Shown here piece after piece: positions 1-10,760 of a stretch of DNA of 64,000 bases. The stretch is from contig NW_026971431.1 of assembly GCF_963678635.1 (NCBI RefSeq), positions 49,536 through 113,535 of the forward strand, written 5' to 3'. This DNA is from Symsagittifera roscoffensis. Lineage: Eukaryota > Xenacoelomorpha > Acoela > Convolutidae. Below the pieces are notes generated by a model. The model was not told where the DNA came from. It saw only the letters and a list, made by a program, of their open reading frames with translations, and ran no database searches. The translations under genes and the position numbers were made by a program. Each line of letters starts with the position of its first letter. The first letter of the stretch is position 1.

Positions 1-386
1 GTTAGCACATCCAGGGAACAAATTATAATAGATTTTTCAGAATAGGGAGAGCTCGAGAGTAACAGACATGGAGAAATTGAAAAAGATTTGGCTATGTCTA
101 AGTCACCTTCGAGAAAAAAATACGGGTTTTCATATGATTCAAATGAAAAAATTTTTGATGAAATTGTAGATGTGCGATACGGAAAAAGTTTTCATTTGCT
201 TACAACTGATTATTTAAAACAAATGTCTGTTTTTGAACAAATGCTTGAATTTGACATCTTCTACAGAGATCGGAAGAAGTGTTTCAGTCCCCTAAAAATT
301 TTCCTACATGATTGGCAAAAAATTGAAACAATTCGTGATTGAACGCTAGAGAAAAAAAAATTGAATATTCAACAGGATAACAAAAA
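1..386 (+). pseudogene. Module A copy A1 (truncated at window edge), SPSRKK exon
   Basis: This is the 3' part of the recurring module A exon. It begins inside the conserved segment just before the TTTTTCAG acceptor-like site and contains an open frame at 88-342 with the family peptide blocks MSKSPSRKKYGFSYDS, FDEIVDVRYGKSF, LLTTDYLKQMSVFEQ and FDIFYRDRKKCFSPLK. It stops at TGA after the block DWQKIETIRD, where other copies continue to a HEEESENELE ending. At about 380 the sequence jumps directly into the upstream part of the next copy, so the tail of this unit has been deleted by recombination between copies. The function is unknown and I recognise no domain. It is probably a non-functional fragment. 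Confidence 0.5.
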
Positions 387-1825
387 AAAACCGTTGAAAA
401 TTTTTTGTACTATTTCAGATATTTTCTACAGTTTTGGAAAAAGTAAATAAAACCTACTTTAAGCTGGTGAAAAGGTACAGCTGAAAAAACTATATAATTC
501 TTTTTATTTGAAAATCTCCTACAGTTCAGCTCATTCTATCAACACGAGTAAATTTTTTTGAAGAAGCGGAAATATATCCCAAAAGTTGAAATCAATCAGG
601 ATAGAACAGGCGAGAAACTGCATCCAATTTGAAATTAGTACCGAAACTGACATGATTCTAAAATTTAACAAAATCTGTAGTCTAGTGAGCAAATTATAAT
701 AGGTTTTTCAGAATAGGGAGAGCTCGAGAGTAACAAAAATGGAGAAATTGAAAAAGATTTGGCTATGTCTAAGTCACCTTCGAGAAAAAAAATACAGGTT
801 TTCATATGATTCAAATGAAAAAATTTTTGATGAAATTGTAGATGTGCGATACGGAAAAAATTTTCATTTGCTTACAACTGATTATTTAAAACAAATGTCT
901 GTGTTTGAACAAAGGGTTGAATTTGACATCTTCTACAGAGATCGGAAGAAGTGTTTCAGTCCCTTAAAAATCTTCCTACATGATTGGCAAAAAATTGAAA
1001 CAAATCGTGATTGAACGCTAGAGAAAAAAAAATCGAATGTTCAACAGGTTAAATTGGCTCTGTTGAGAAGAAAACATGGTGTGGTACATGAAGAAGAATT
1101 TGAAAACGAGCTCGAAATTTAACTCAATTTCTGTTTTAAATGAATTTTTCACACAATTATTAACATTTCCTATTTATTTGTGAATTGAGTTCTTTTTTCA
1201 TTTGATTTAAATGTTCCTTAACCATAGCTTACTTTTTGAATTTTTATCACTGCAAGCTCTTAAGAGCACATTTGAAGACAATTGAATATTTTTTTATCAC
1301 AAACTTACATACCACTATTTACAGAATCATAAGCATCAATAAAAGAGTCAAAAACTTTGAAGAAAACAGATTCATGCTTTGAGTTTTAACTTTTCAATTT
1401 CTGTCTAAAATGCTGAGCCCAGAGTTTGCGTACATGCAAGTTTTTGATTAGAACTTAGATAATGTTTTTGAGCTTTTTCCGAACGATTCGTTTCCTTGAG
1501 ATGCTTGGTGTTTCCCTGGATCCTTTCTATCGTAAATTATAATGAACACGGCAACTAAGCTGATTGAATACTTCCCCACATGATGTAACAATACTTCGAC
1601 AGTATCTGTGTTTGTACAAAGTGTAAAGACTATCAATTTCTTGATTTATGTAAGTTTATTTGTCTAATCTCCGAAGCATTTGGCTCAGAGATGTTCCTAT
1701 TAAAATTAAATGAAACTTGCAACTTTTCAAGGAATAGAAAGAATCGCGAGTGAACACGTAATAACTGTGGAATACTATGTGTTTTTCGTAAAATTACTGT
1801 CAGTTGTCCCCGCAAATGTAGCCAA
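387..1825 (+). pseudogene. Module A copy A2, SPSRKK exon plus LSPEF exon remnants
   Basis: This is a second module A copy in direct tandem with A1. It starts at the conserved TACTATTTCAG acceptor-like site near 408. The SPSRKK exon covers about 690-1,122. One extra A in the A-run after SPSR shifts the frame, so the long open frame 739-1,014 enters the family frame only from KYRFSYDS onward and ends at TGA. A HEEEFENELEI-like tail follows in another frame. The second conserved exon follows a CTATTTACAG-type acceptor near 1,322 and contains LSPEFAYMQVFD, but it is cut by TAG. The last part (about 1,550-1,820) is conserved between copies at DNA level without a clear frame. The function is unknown. 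Confidence 0.5.
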
Positions 1826-2215
1826 ATACCTGGGGCTGCAAAACATCAGGCGATGTACATCCAGATCATAAAACAAAATGTCTATTTGAAAGCACTTTTT
1901 TAATAGCACAATGTGCGACACGCTATGCTGCGTTTCTTAACAGTGTAGCAAAATGCTGTGCAAGTAGAACAGAAAATCTCTGTTATCTTTGCAATTATCT
2001 TTGCAAAAAACAGTTTAAGAACATAACTCAGTTTTTTTTGGTACCAAAATGCCGGTAACAGAACTACTCAAAACCGCTGGAGAAACGTATAAATCAATTT
2101 TTTCATGAGAAACTTATTTCATTGTCAAAGAGAAGAGCTGTTTCCGCTGGAAAGCAGCAAAACCAAACAAGTTATTTTGAAGTTTTTCAATCAGGAATGA
2201 AAGAGTTATAACACG
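1826..2215. other. Unassigned spacer left of the inverted-repeat block
   Basis: No convincing open frame or repeat was seen. It lies between the end of module A copy A2 and the start of the left inverted arm, so it should contain the outer boundary of the 45-kb block. Confidence 0.4.
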
Positions 2216-5200
2216 ATATAAGTAGTATATGTTGGAGCTGATCACGGGGGTGAGAAACATGGGAGATCCCATGTATTAAGATACGTTATAGATATTCGGT
2301 CTCCCATGCTATGTATTAAAATTTGGTATGCAGTCCACAATGTATTACGATAGAGAATACCAATGGTAAGGTTTCATGGTTTGTGTGATGTTAAGAGAAT
2401 GGTAAGAAAAACAATTTTTGTGGAATTTGTGTAGAAATGTTCAGTTAAAATCTCGGTGAGCGTTATCTATTCGGAAATGGTAAGACTTTTTGAGCAAAAT
2501 CGAGATTTTTTATCATAAAAATTTCAAAAAAAAACTCGATAAGATATGTTATAGATGTGTTAAGATAAGATACATGTGTTATTTTAAGATTTGATATAAC
2601 TCGACTTTTTAACAAAATTATTAGATAACCTTTCTTTTTGAAACAATGCCCTGTCTACCTGAAACTATGCTGAAACTACTAAAATTTCGAAAAAAAATCA
2701 AGTTTTTGAAAAAAAAAGCAGAAAGAAAAAAATTGCAAAATTTTAGTTTTTTGGAAGGAATTGCAGAAATCTCAGCTATTGGTTATATTTTTCGCCGAAT
2801 ATGATTTAATGAGAAAAAATATTCCCAAAATGTATTTTTATTGGATTCATGGTTAGACAATGATGCAAAATTTTGAAAAAAAATATAAATTTTTCTTTAA
2901 TTTTCTCTCAAAATACTGAAATATGATAAACTTTACCCCATCTCGAGCTCAGAAGCAGGATATATATAATTCTGAAGACCAGAGAGAAAGCTCATTATGG
3001 CTTCAAACCTACAGAAACATCGAAAAAAAATCAACTTTCCGGAAAAAATTGCAAACGTTTAAAAGTGTTTGGAAAAAAATGCAAAAACTTCAAGTTTTTA
3101 AAATTATTTTGCAGAAATATCAATGTTTTGACTAATTTTTTGTTTTCTGATCTTAATGAAAAAATATACTTACGTTGAGAGTTAAAATTTAAGCTCAAGT
3201 TGTATTTTAATTGAAATGATGCTGAGACAATGGTACAAAATTTTGAAAAAAGTATGGATTTTTCCACAATTTTTTCTCAAAATATTGATATACATTAAAC
3301 TTTACCATAAATTTTTTTTAAACGCGGATTATATAAAGCTCTGATTACATAAAATTCATATAAGCTCAATCAAAATTGAAAATAGTGAAACTAATTGCTA
3401 TTTTCTAGAAAGTAAAAATTAATCAAATCTAACCAAAACTTTCCATTTTTAATCTTTTTTTTTGTGTAATTGACTAAATGTCCAGTCGGGGAGAATTTAC
3501 CTATGAACCTCCATTCAAATGAACAATAAGAGCAAAATTCATTCAAGTTGTTAGATCAAACTACATGATTCAACTCCTCTTCAGTTTTTTTTGCAATAAT
3601 TTACCCAACTTTGTACAAAAAATTGCACCTTCTGGGAAAGGCTTCACGTAAGTAAAAATAATTTTCAGATCAATAATGACAATTGAACAGTTTACTGCTA
3701 GAAGTGAAAAAAAATGGCGTAAGTTTTTCTAAAAAGTATATTAGATATTGGATGAAACTCAACAAAATCTTCTTCATAACTGATGATTAACTCTTTATTG
3801 CTTCTACAACATAATTTTCATGATTTTTAAGGTTTATCTTACTTTCTGCTTAGAACAGGTTTTTGCCATAGAATTCTTGTTGCAAGAAAATTTAGTCAGA
3901 AGTGGTGAATTTACGAGGAAAATAGTATCAATTGAACGAACAATTTGATGGGAAAGATGAAATTGGAACTCAGAACGTCTGTTTCTTACTATGTATTTTG
4001 TACAGTTTTTTTCCTTAAGTTCCCTCAATCAGTTGCAACAAAAAAACATTTGAGCTAAAAAAAAAACAATTTTTTGGACCATAATCTATAATTTTTCTTG
4101 CGAAAAGTTTTTTAAATCGTTTTATATTCTTGATTTTTGTTGGAAGTTTTCTCAAAAACGCCTAAAAGGCAAACAATCAATGCTAGTTGAAGCGTTGAAA
4201 AAATATATAAAGTTTGAAAATATAAAGGTGCATTTTACCTTGAGCTTTTGGAACAAGTTGAGATCAGCTCTATTGATTATAGTCTGAAAACCTTCGGAAG
4301 TAGTAAAACGCAAGGGAACCTGGTTCCTAACTTCTGCAACATCTAGAAGTTTCAAAAAGAACACTTCTTGAAAAACAAATTTCGAAAGGAAATCAAAGCG
4401 CAAACTGTAACAATTGAATAATTTTGCGAAACACATTAAGCAAAAAAACTCTATAGTTCTACCTATTTTTCTAATTGGAAAAAAAAATTGAACCTAACCA
4501 GAACAATTCTATTGAAACTTGGTATGTTAAATTTCATATAAGTAACAACTGGTTTTGCTCAAGTATCAGTTTGCTTAGAAATTTTCAGCAGAGTCCATAA
4601 AATTTTCTCTAAGAATCTTTTCAAATCAATTTTTGTTTTCTCCCAATATAATGAAATGAAGATCTTGAGAGCAAACTTTTGATTTAAGATCCATTTATCA
4701 TCTTCCAAAAGATGTCGGAGTTTGGTTCACTTCACAGAAAATAATTTCAAAACATCTGAAAATTCATATTAATTTATCAAATGATATCAAATTCTCCAAT
4801 AATTAAACATAAGTATAAATCTTTGAGGCTTTTCAAGTTGGATTTTTTCCTCAATATATAACTTATAAGCTAAATTCTAGAAAATTATCTCAAAAATCCC
4901 AATGATTCAAAATGAGTTTCTAACTCAATTTATTTGTTTTTCAGTTTCTTCTTAATTGGCTGGCTTCCAAGTTCATCCAAAATGAAAAAATTTTACTTGA
5001 AATTCGAGTTTTAGATGGAAAAATGTATCATTTCAACAAACGTTCAATAATCCGAAGCAAAGTTTAAACCATAAAATTTTTGCTAAAAGTCTTCAAATGG
5101 TTTCATCAACCTGATGACTGTATGTTGCTGTTTCAACTCTGACTTTTTTTGTTGAAGTAAATTTATGGTTGAGAATGTTGTACAATATGAAGTTGAAGTT

Positions 5201-5580
5201 TTCAAAAGCTAAAAAAAAACATATATTTTTTCATCTTTTCTAGGTCGGTTATCAACTTTTCTTCTGAAATCGCCAAAAAAACAGAAGAGAACCATAATTC
5301 TGAATAAATCAACCCTCATTATCTGCTTAAAGACGCTCTACTCAATGAACACTTTTACAAGCACTACACAAGGAAAACTTTGAAATGGTAATTAGGCAAA
5401 ATTTTTGAATTAGTCAATGTTTTCTAAGTATCCAGTTTTTTATAAACTTTTAAAAAATATTTAACCACTCGTTACCGTATGTTATGATTTTTTACTACAA
5501 ATTTATAGCAAAAAAATCTCCGCAAGCTTGCAATCTATAGAATTTTTAAATGGAGGTTAAAAATTTTCTGTTCAATTTCA
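2216..5580. repeat. Left arm (outer part) of long inverted repeat
   Basis: Landmarks in this arm recur in reverse-complement order in 44,050-47,165. TTGGAGCTGATCA at 2,232 pairs with 47,131-47,143, ACCAATGGTAAG at 2,359 with 46,994-47,005, and CCAGTCGGGGA at 3,482 with 46,102-46,112. CCTTCGGAAGTAG at 4,291 pairs with 45,271-45,283, CGTTCAATAA at 5,041 with about 44,533, and the CGCAAGCTTGC segment at about 5,520 with about 44,050. The coordinate sums stay near 49,360 for the outermost ~0.5 kb and near 49,570 inward of that, the step being explained by a small extra duplication in the right arm near 46,260-46,400. The arms are diverged, with many substitutions and small indels, so the duplication is not recent. 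No gene is recognised inside. A hairpin-prone motif CATGGGA-GA-TCCCATG lies at 2,258-2,273. Confidence 0.75.
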
Positions 5581-5641
5581 CTACAAATGAGAATCAAACA
5601 TATTTATTAGGAAATTTATGGACAAATAATGAAGTTTATAA

Positions 5642-5956
5642 ATAACAAGGAAAAAGGTTTTGTTTATTCTCGAAAACTTGGATTTAATCAAAAAGTCGTA
5701 CGATAATATATCAAAGACTCTTTTTCTGTCCCATATCCGATACCTAAATTTGTTTAAACTCCGTAGCAAAATGAAGACATAAAAATCAAAATCCTGCCTG
5801 ATTGGGTTTGGAATGAGATTTCCAGAGATTTTCTTTGAAAAATTCATCAATTTCGAGCTGTCCTCTCAAATCTACATGAAAATCAGAGAACGTGGATATC
5901 AACTCAAAAGTCAGCAGTTTCTCAATGAGTACATAAAAAGAGTTAAAATAACTTGA
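5642..5956 (+). CDS. Gene D copy 1 (5'-truncated), two exons, unknown function
   Basis: An open frame from 5,642 to 5,762 (peptide blocks LENLDLIKKSYDNISKTLF and LNLFKL) is followed by a 63-bp intron with GTAGCA donor at 5,763 and TTTCCAG acceptor ending at 5,825. A second exon, 5,826-5,956, ends in TGA (blocks IFFEKFINFELSSQIY and GYQLKSQQFLNEY). Without the intron the same frame would meet a TAA. The paralogue at 8,816-9,124 has the same TAA, the same 63-bp intron and a 131-bp last exon of identical length, which supports the splice model. The upstream exon present in copy 2 is missing here, so this copy lacks its N-terminus. No family is recognised. The leucine- and lysine-rich helical look would allow an F-box-associated type fold, but this is only a guess. 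Confidence 0.45.
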
Positions 5957-6117
5957 TGAAAAAAAATTATGGAAATGCTACTTGTATGCTATTCTTTTGT
6001 TACTTATATCGGCAGTCTTTCCTTTTTTTTACAGCGAACAATTTTTGTTCATTTTATTGCGGTTGCATTTGTGTTAATTTTTACTTACTTGGATAATTTG
6101 AGTCCTTAGAAGGGTCC

Positions 6118-6306
6118 TCTGATTGGATACGACAACCTAAGATAAATTAAGATTTTTGTGATTGGAAACGACAATGTGTAAAAAGTTCCTGAATTGGAAC
6201 TTTGTTTCCGATTGGACACCACATTCATATGAGAATTCCATTTAAAAAAGCTGAAGTCTGATTGCATACGGCCACAATCCAAATAAGGAAAATCTATTCT
6301 GATGGG
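6118..6306 (+). promoter_or_regulatory. CCAAT-box array upstream of gene B copy 1
   Basis: ATTGG (CCAAT on the other strand) or near matches start at 6,122, 6,161, 6,211, 6,261 (ATTGC) and 6,302 (ATGGG), all in the same orientation, at spacings of 39, 50, 50 and 41 bp. Each is followed by a related tail such as ATACGACAAC, AAACGACAAT or ACACCAC. The array ends about 200 bp before the ATG of gene B. CCAAT boxes are known binding sites of NF-Y. Regular spacing near whole turns of the helix suggests cooperative binding, which is inference. The same array is present before gene B copy 2. Confidence 0.55.
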
Positions 6307-6508
6307 TTAAACACACATTCGAGGAGTTTAAGGTACCCCTCACTCCTAACTGAAAATCATTTTGTTTAAAAAAAAACTACCGTCAACTACTTCTTCTTTC
6401 AACTCTGTTCAATTTAATTTCAAATTAACTACCGTCATTCACCTCCTTCTTAACTGTAAATAAATTGTTCTTTTTACTCTGTGTCTTTATTTCAACTTTT
6501 TGCTCAAA

Positions 6509-7010
6509 ATGATCTTCTCAGTGCAAAACAGCAACCTTATGTACTCGGTTGATTTTTCGCCTGATCTAGTACAAATCCAAGTGCGAGAAACCGTCTCTGG
6601 AGTTTTTCTGGCACGAATGGACAACCCAAACCAAGTCTGGGACATGGTGGAAATGATGCGAATATCTTTCAACGAACATCATATAACGCAAGAACCAATG
6701 ACAGAGATCCAACTCGGAGAAATGCGAATAATGAAGGAAGTGGCTGAGCATGTGGGACTAGCCGGACACTGCTGACTCTAGATGTGTGGCCCAACCAATC
6801 CACTTTTTTTTATTTCTTTGGTAAGAAGAGGGATCTCAGGGAAACCCAATTACCATCGAAGAGGATGAGGGGTTCTACGAGCCAAGAACTCCAGTCAGCG
6901 AACCACCAAGACAACCACCGGTGATGGAGGCAAGACCAGCTTTGCGCTCCATTAAGAACTTGCAAAATATGAGAACTCAGCTGCTCGACAGCGCTTTGAT
7001 TTGTAAATAA
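6509..7010 (+). CDS. Gene B copy 1, intact two-exon gene, unknown function
   Basis: The proposed structure is exon 1 at 6,509-6,751 (81 codons from ATG), an 88-bp intron 6,752-6,839 (GTGGGA donor, TCTCAG acceptor) and exon 2 at 6,840-7,010. It predicts a 137-residue protein. Exon 1 begins MIFSVQN and contains LVQIQVRETVSGVF, MDNPNQVWDMVEMM and EIQLGEMRIMKEVAEH. Exon 2 starts NPITIEEDEGFYEPRTPVSE, is proline- and acid-rich, and ends near QLLDSALICK. Without splicing, exon 1 ends after VGLAGHC at a TGA. The splice model is preferred because exon 2 is open, has coding-like composition and joins in frame in both copies. The acidic-hydrophobic ITIEEDE resembles a SUMO-interacting motif (weak). The stop codon TAA (7,008-7,010) overlaps an AATAAA signal. 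The donor is weak, so the exact junction is uncertain. No known family is recognised. Confidence 0.55.
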
Positions 7011-7011
7011 A
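7006..7011 (+). terminator. Poly(A) signal overlapping the stop codon of gene B copy 1
   Basis: AATAAA is formed by the last sense codon, the TAA stop and the next base. The same arrangement is kept in copy 2 (10,124-10,129), so the transcript probably has a very short 3' UTR. Confidence 0.5.
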
Positions 7012-7921
7012 TTGGTCGTTTTCACGTGTTTTGTCAATTAATTTTTTTGCATCTAGTAATTTTTTTAAAGAGATAGGAACAAAAAGATAAGATCATGAAA
7101 AATTTGTTAATAAACTTTGCGTACGGATTAAAAATTAAACTACTCGTTCAATTGGTAATTGTTTTCACAAAGTTTTAATGTAAAGATGATAAAAAAGTTT
7201 AATCAAATTTAACAACTTGTAACAATTTTCACAACATTTTTGCACAAAAGATAAAAAAATCAATACAATTTTTGAAAACTTTCACACTATTTAAAAAATC
7301 AAACAAAGTCTCGTTTTTTAAGAAATTTTTTTAAACATTTTTTTGCAATTTAAAGAAAATTGTAACAAAAGTTTCTTGCAATGTTGAAAATGAAAAAAGT
7401 ATGAATTTCTTTGTTCTAATTTTGTTCATCAAAAAATTCGTTTGTTTTTTGCTTGTACGTTGATCAAAAACATCGGAAAAACAAGGTATTAAGATAGAGA
7501 ATAGCACTCAAGGTGATCAATGATGAATATTTTTTAGCATTTTTTTAACAAGATTTTACAACAAGATCTCCGCAAGCTTGCAACCAATGGAGTTATTACT
7601 GTAGATTAAAGATTTTCTGTCCAATTTCACGAAAAACTGAACTCGATTGTTGCTGGTTTTGTCATCAATCAGAACCATTGAATAAAAAACAAATGACAGA
7701 TCAAGAATTGTGATAAAATACTGTTAAAATGTTACTAGATTTTTTCAAATTTATCACAGTTAATGAAAAACAAATGACAGATCAAGAATTGTGATAAAAT
7801 ACTGTTAAATTCTTACTAGAGTTTTCCAAATTTATCACAGTTGTTTACACTTTTCAGAGTCCGTGAAAATCATTGTTCATAGTAATTTCTATGGGTATAA
7901 AGAAAAGATATTAACTTTACC

Positions 7922-8154
7922 CTTCTCTTGGAGCGTGTTTTGAGACTGCTGAGCACATAATTTAACATTACGTTGACAAAAAGAATGCTTCTTCCTGATA
8001 TGATTAGTAAGTTACTCGCTGCTATATGTATAAAAGTAACAGTTCGAACACTTCAAACGCCACAAGTTCTACTATGTCTTGATACGTGTAAGCGAGTTTG
8101 TTCTCTGCCACATTCAAGCCATGCAACTGTTTTGATGCTATTCAGTGACGGCAT
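7922..8154 (-). pseudogene. C2H2 zinc-finger exon, copy 1 (minus strand, broken)
   Basis: Reading on the minus strand from ATG at 8,154-8,152, the product starts MPSLNSIKTVAWLECGREQT and then loses frame by a one-base deletion in a T-run after TCGV. The downstream part still shows KCSNC, FYTYSSE, an in-frame TAA, then LTNHIRKKHS. The finger pattern C-x2-C-x12-H-x4-H is recognisable across the damage. The exon end corresponds to the GAGAAG|GTAAA donor of the plus-strand copy at 16,355, here with one extra G. The frameshift plus the stop make it a pseudogene. Confidence 0.6.
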
Positions 8155-8384
8155 CTCAATTAATAAAAAAAAATCTTGATTAAAAATGGGAGATTTAGAA
8201 TGTCCCAAATCTTTAGATAAGATGAGTTGAATAGCCTCAAAAAATAAATAAAAGTGAATAAAAACAGCAAATTTTTTAACCAATGGTTTTCAAAGTGAAA
8301 AAATCAAACTGGATGTCATCCTTTTTAATCAAGCTGAGATAAAAATCCTCCAATGTAAGCTTAGAGTTTTCAAAAGTTTTGATA

Positions 8385-8505
8385 TCAACTAATGAGAATC
8401 GAACATATTTATAAGGAAATTTAAATCTTTTTTGATATCAACCAATCAGAATCAAGGTTTTACTCCAAATGGAGTTTTCATCAATTTTGATATCAACCAA
8501 TCAGA
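8385..8505. promoter_or_regulatory. CCAAT-box array between zinc-finger copy 1 and gene D copy 2
   Basis: Boxes of the form GATATCAACCAATCAGAA lie with CCAAT at 8,442 and 8,497 and a degenerate CTAAT at 8,389, spaced 53 and 55 bp. Seen from the minus-strand zinc-finger exon they have the same orientation as the boxes before the plus-strand zinc-finger copies. Since gene D copy 2 begins at about 8,556 on the plus strand, the array sits between two divergent genes and could act on both (inference). Confidence 0.5.
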
Positions 8506-8555
8506 ACTCTGCAGTTTCTAGACATACCTTTTGATAGAAAAAAATCATTATTTGA

Positions 8556-9124
8556 AAACTGTCTATCAAAAAGCTTTTGAGTTTCCTCGAGTTACATTAC
8601 AAGAAAAAAGAAAAATTTCCAATTAGTTTACTTATTGATGAAATAGAGGTTGACTCTTACAGTTTTCATAATTTTTTGGATGATTTAATTGCACAAAATA
8701 CAGGTATCCGACTAAATAAAGTTCTCATTAGAGAAACTTACTCAATCAAAAAGTTTACTTTTGATCCACATATTGCGTATCAAAGCTTTAAACTTACGGC
8801 TGTGAAAAGCTAACAAGGAAAGAAGTTTTGTTTACTCTCGAAAATTTGGATTTAATCGAAAAGTCGTACGATAATATATCAAAGACTCTATTTTTGTCCC
8901 CTAACCAATACCTGAATTTGTTAAAACTCCGTAGCAAAATGAAGACATAAAAATCAAAAACCTGCTTGATCAGGTTTGGAATAAGATTTCCAGAGATTTT
9001 CTTTGAAAAATTCATCAATTTCGAGCTGTCCTCTCAAATCTACATAACAATCAGAGAACAAGGATATCTACTCAAAAATCGGCAGTTTCTCCATGATTAC
9101 AGGCAAAGAGTTCAAATAACTTGA
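8556..9124 (+). pseudogene. Gene D copy 2, longer but frameshifted
   Basis: This is the fuller copy of gene D. The first open segment, 8,556-8,813, encodes blocks such as FPISLLIDEIEVDSYSFHNF, IRLNKVLIRETYSIKKF and AYQSFKLTAVKS, then ends in TAA. The frame shifted by -1 from about 8,813 continues with KEVLFTLENLDLIEKSYDN and LSPNQYLNLLKL to the donor at 8,931. A 63-bp intron, 8,931-8,993, has the same length and sites as in copy 1. The last exon, 8,994-9,124, contains IFFEKFINFELSSQIY. Either a single indel broke the gene or an unseen small splice rejoins the frames; I favour the indel. Conserved hydrophobic spacing suggests a real folded protein. No family is recognised. Module B copy 1 lacks the first segment. 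Confidence 0.45.
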
Positions 9125-9280
9125 TGAAAAAAATATGGAAATGCTACTTGTATGCTATTCTTTTGTGACTTATATCGGCAATTTTTCTTTTTTTTCAGCA
9201 AACAATTTTTGGTCATTTTTTTGCGATTGCATTTGTGTTAATTTTTTTTGTTTGGATAGTTTGAGTCCTTAATAGGGTCC

Positions 9281-9470
9281 TCTGATTGGATACGACAACC
9301 TAAGATAATTTAACATTTCTGTGATTGGAAACGACAATGTGTAAAAAGTTCCTAAAGTGGAACGTTGTTTCCGATTGGACACCACTTTATATAAGTATTC
9401 CATTATAAAAAGCTGAAATCTGATTGCATACGACCACAATCCAAATAAGGAAAATCTATTCTGATTGGAT
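9281..9470 (+). promoter_or_regulatory. CCAAT-box array upstream of gene B copy 2
   Basis: ATTGG or near matches start at 9,285, 9,324, 9,374, 9,423 (ATTGC) and 9,464, with spacings of 39, 50, 49 and 41 bp. This repeats the arrangement before copy 1 almost exactly. The fifth box is a full CTGATTGG here but degenerate in copy 1. Confidence 0.55.
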
Positions 9471-9667
9471 AATTACACATTCGAGTTTAAGGTACTCCTC
9501 ACTCCTGACTGAAAAACATTTTATTTTCAAAAAAATTACCGTCAACTACGTCTTCTTTCAGCACTGTTCAATTTAATTTCAACTTAACTACAGTCATTTA
9601 CCTCCTTCTGAACTGTAAATAAACCGTTCTTTTTACTCTTTGTATTTTACTCAACTTTTTGCTCAAA

Positions 9668-10128
9668 ATGATCTTCTCAGTGCAAAACAGAAACCTCATG
9701 TACTCGGTTGAGTTTTCGCCTGATCTAGTACAAATCCAAGTGCGAGAAACAGTCTCTGGAGTTTTTCGGGCACGAATGGACAACCCAATCCAAGTCTGGC
9801 ACATGGTGGAAATGATGCGAATAGATTTCAACGAACATCATATAACGCAAGTACTCATGACAGAGATCCAACTCGGAGAAATGCGAATAATGAAGGAAGT
9901 GGCTGAGCATGTGGGACTACCCGGCCACTGCTGACTCTAGATGTGTTGCTCAAAAACAATCCATCATTTTTTTTCTTTCCTTGGGAAGAAGAGGGATCTC
10001 AGGGGAACCCAATTACCATCGAAGAGGATGAGGGATTCTATTAGCCAAGAACTCCAGTCAGCGAACCACCAAGACAACCACCGAATTTGAGAACTCAGCT
10101 GCTCGGCAGCGCTTTGATTTGTAAATAA
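9668..10128 (+). pseudogene. Gene B copy 2, premature stop and in-frame deletion
   Basis: Exon 1 (9,668-9,910) is open for 81 codons and close to copy 1, with changes such as SN to RN and QEP to QVL. The 92-bp intron is 9,911-10,002. Exon 2 (10,003-10,128) keeps NPITIEEDEGF, but the next two codons, TAC GAG in copy 1, read TAT TAG here (stop at 10,042-10,044). The proline-rich stretch has lost 45 bp in frame. The original end, with stop overlapping AATAAA, is still present. The predicted product would be about 94 residues without the tail. It is called a pseudogene, though a truncated product is possible. Confidence 0.5.
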
Positions 10129-10760
10129 ATTGGTCGCTATCTTGTGCTTTGTCATTTAATTTTTTGCATCTAGTAATTTTATTTTTGAGAGATAGGAACA
10201 AAGAGATATGGTCATGAAAAAGTTTGTAAAAAAACTTTGCGTACGGATTAAAAATTAAACGAATCGTCCAATTGGTAAATATTTTTACAAAGTTTTATTG
10301 TAAAGATGATAAAAAAGTTTAATCAAAATTAACAACTTGTAAAAAATTCCACATTTTCGCACAAAAAATAAAAAATCAAATCAATTTTTGCATACATCTT
10401 AAAAACTTTACAATAATTTTTGGACCATACAGAAAATGTCATAATATTTTTTTTCACATTTTTTAAAAAATTAAAGGAAGTTTTTTTACATTTTTTTTTG
10501 CAATTTAAAGAAAATTGTAATAAAAGTATCTTGCATTTTACATTTTTCTTGCAATTTAAAGAAAATTGTAACAAAAGTATCTTGCAATGTTGAAAATAAA
10601 AAATTACGAATTTCTTTGTTCTAATTTTATTCGTTAAAAAAGTTCGTTTGTTTTTTGCAAGTACGTTGATCAAAAATATCTGAAAAACAATGAATTAAGA
10701 TAGGAAATAGCACTCAAGGTGATCAATGATGAATATTTTTTAGCAATTATCTAACAAGTT

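Larger units (their letters stand above)
5583..7560 (+). repeat. Module B copy 1 (carries genes D and B)
   Basis: This is a segment of about 2 kb whose content recurs at a 3,159-bp offset in 8,815-10,760. It holds, in order, a truncated gene D, a CCAAT-box array, gene B and an AT-rich tail. On both sides it is flanked by versions of the same arm sequence (the CGCAAGCTTGCAA segment at about 5,520 and again at about 7,573), so it appears to have been inserted into, or duplicated within, the left inverted arm. The stretch 7,040-7,560 has no gene. It is A/T-run-rich sequence shared with module B copy 2. Confidence 0.7.
7565..8560. repeat. Left arm (inner part) of long inverted repeat
   Basis: After the module B interruption the arm resumes. 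7,573-7,720 is the reverse complement of about 43,900-44,050, the zinc-finger segment 7,922-8,154 of 43,551-43,783, and the CCAAT array 8,385-8,505 of 43,205-43,325. A short local tandem duplication is visible at 7,690-7,850: the segment with ACAAATGACAGATCAAGAAT and AAATTTATCACAGTT occurs twice, about 74 bp apart. Confidence 0.65.
8815..10760 (+). repeat. Module B copy 2
   Basis: Paralogue of 5,640-7,560 at a 3,159-bp offset. It carries the end of gene D, the CCAAT array, gene B copy 2 and the AT-rich tail. The tail contains an extra local tandem duplication at about 10,490-10,585: a unit of about 50 bp with TTGCAATTTAAAGAAAATTG is present twice here and once in copy 1. The stretch 10,130-10,760 has no gene. 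Confidence 0.7.

Noticed and set aside
10329-10673. Minus-strand 114-codon frame with a repeated LLLQFSLNCKK peptide
   Set aside because: It is the product of a local 50-bp tandem duplication in A/T-rich sequence and is not conserved in module B copy 1.
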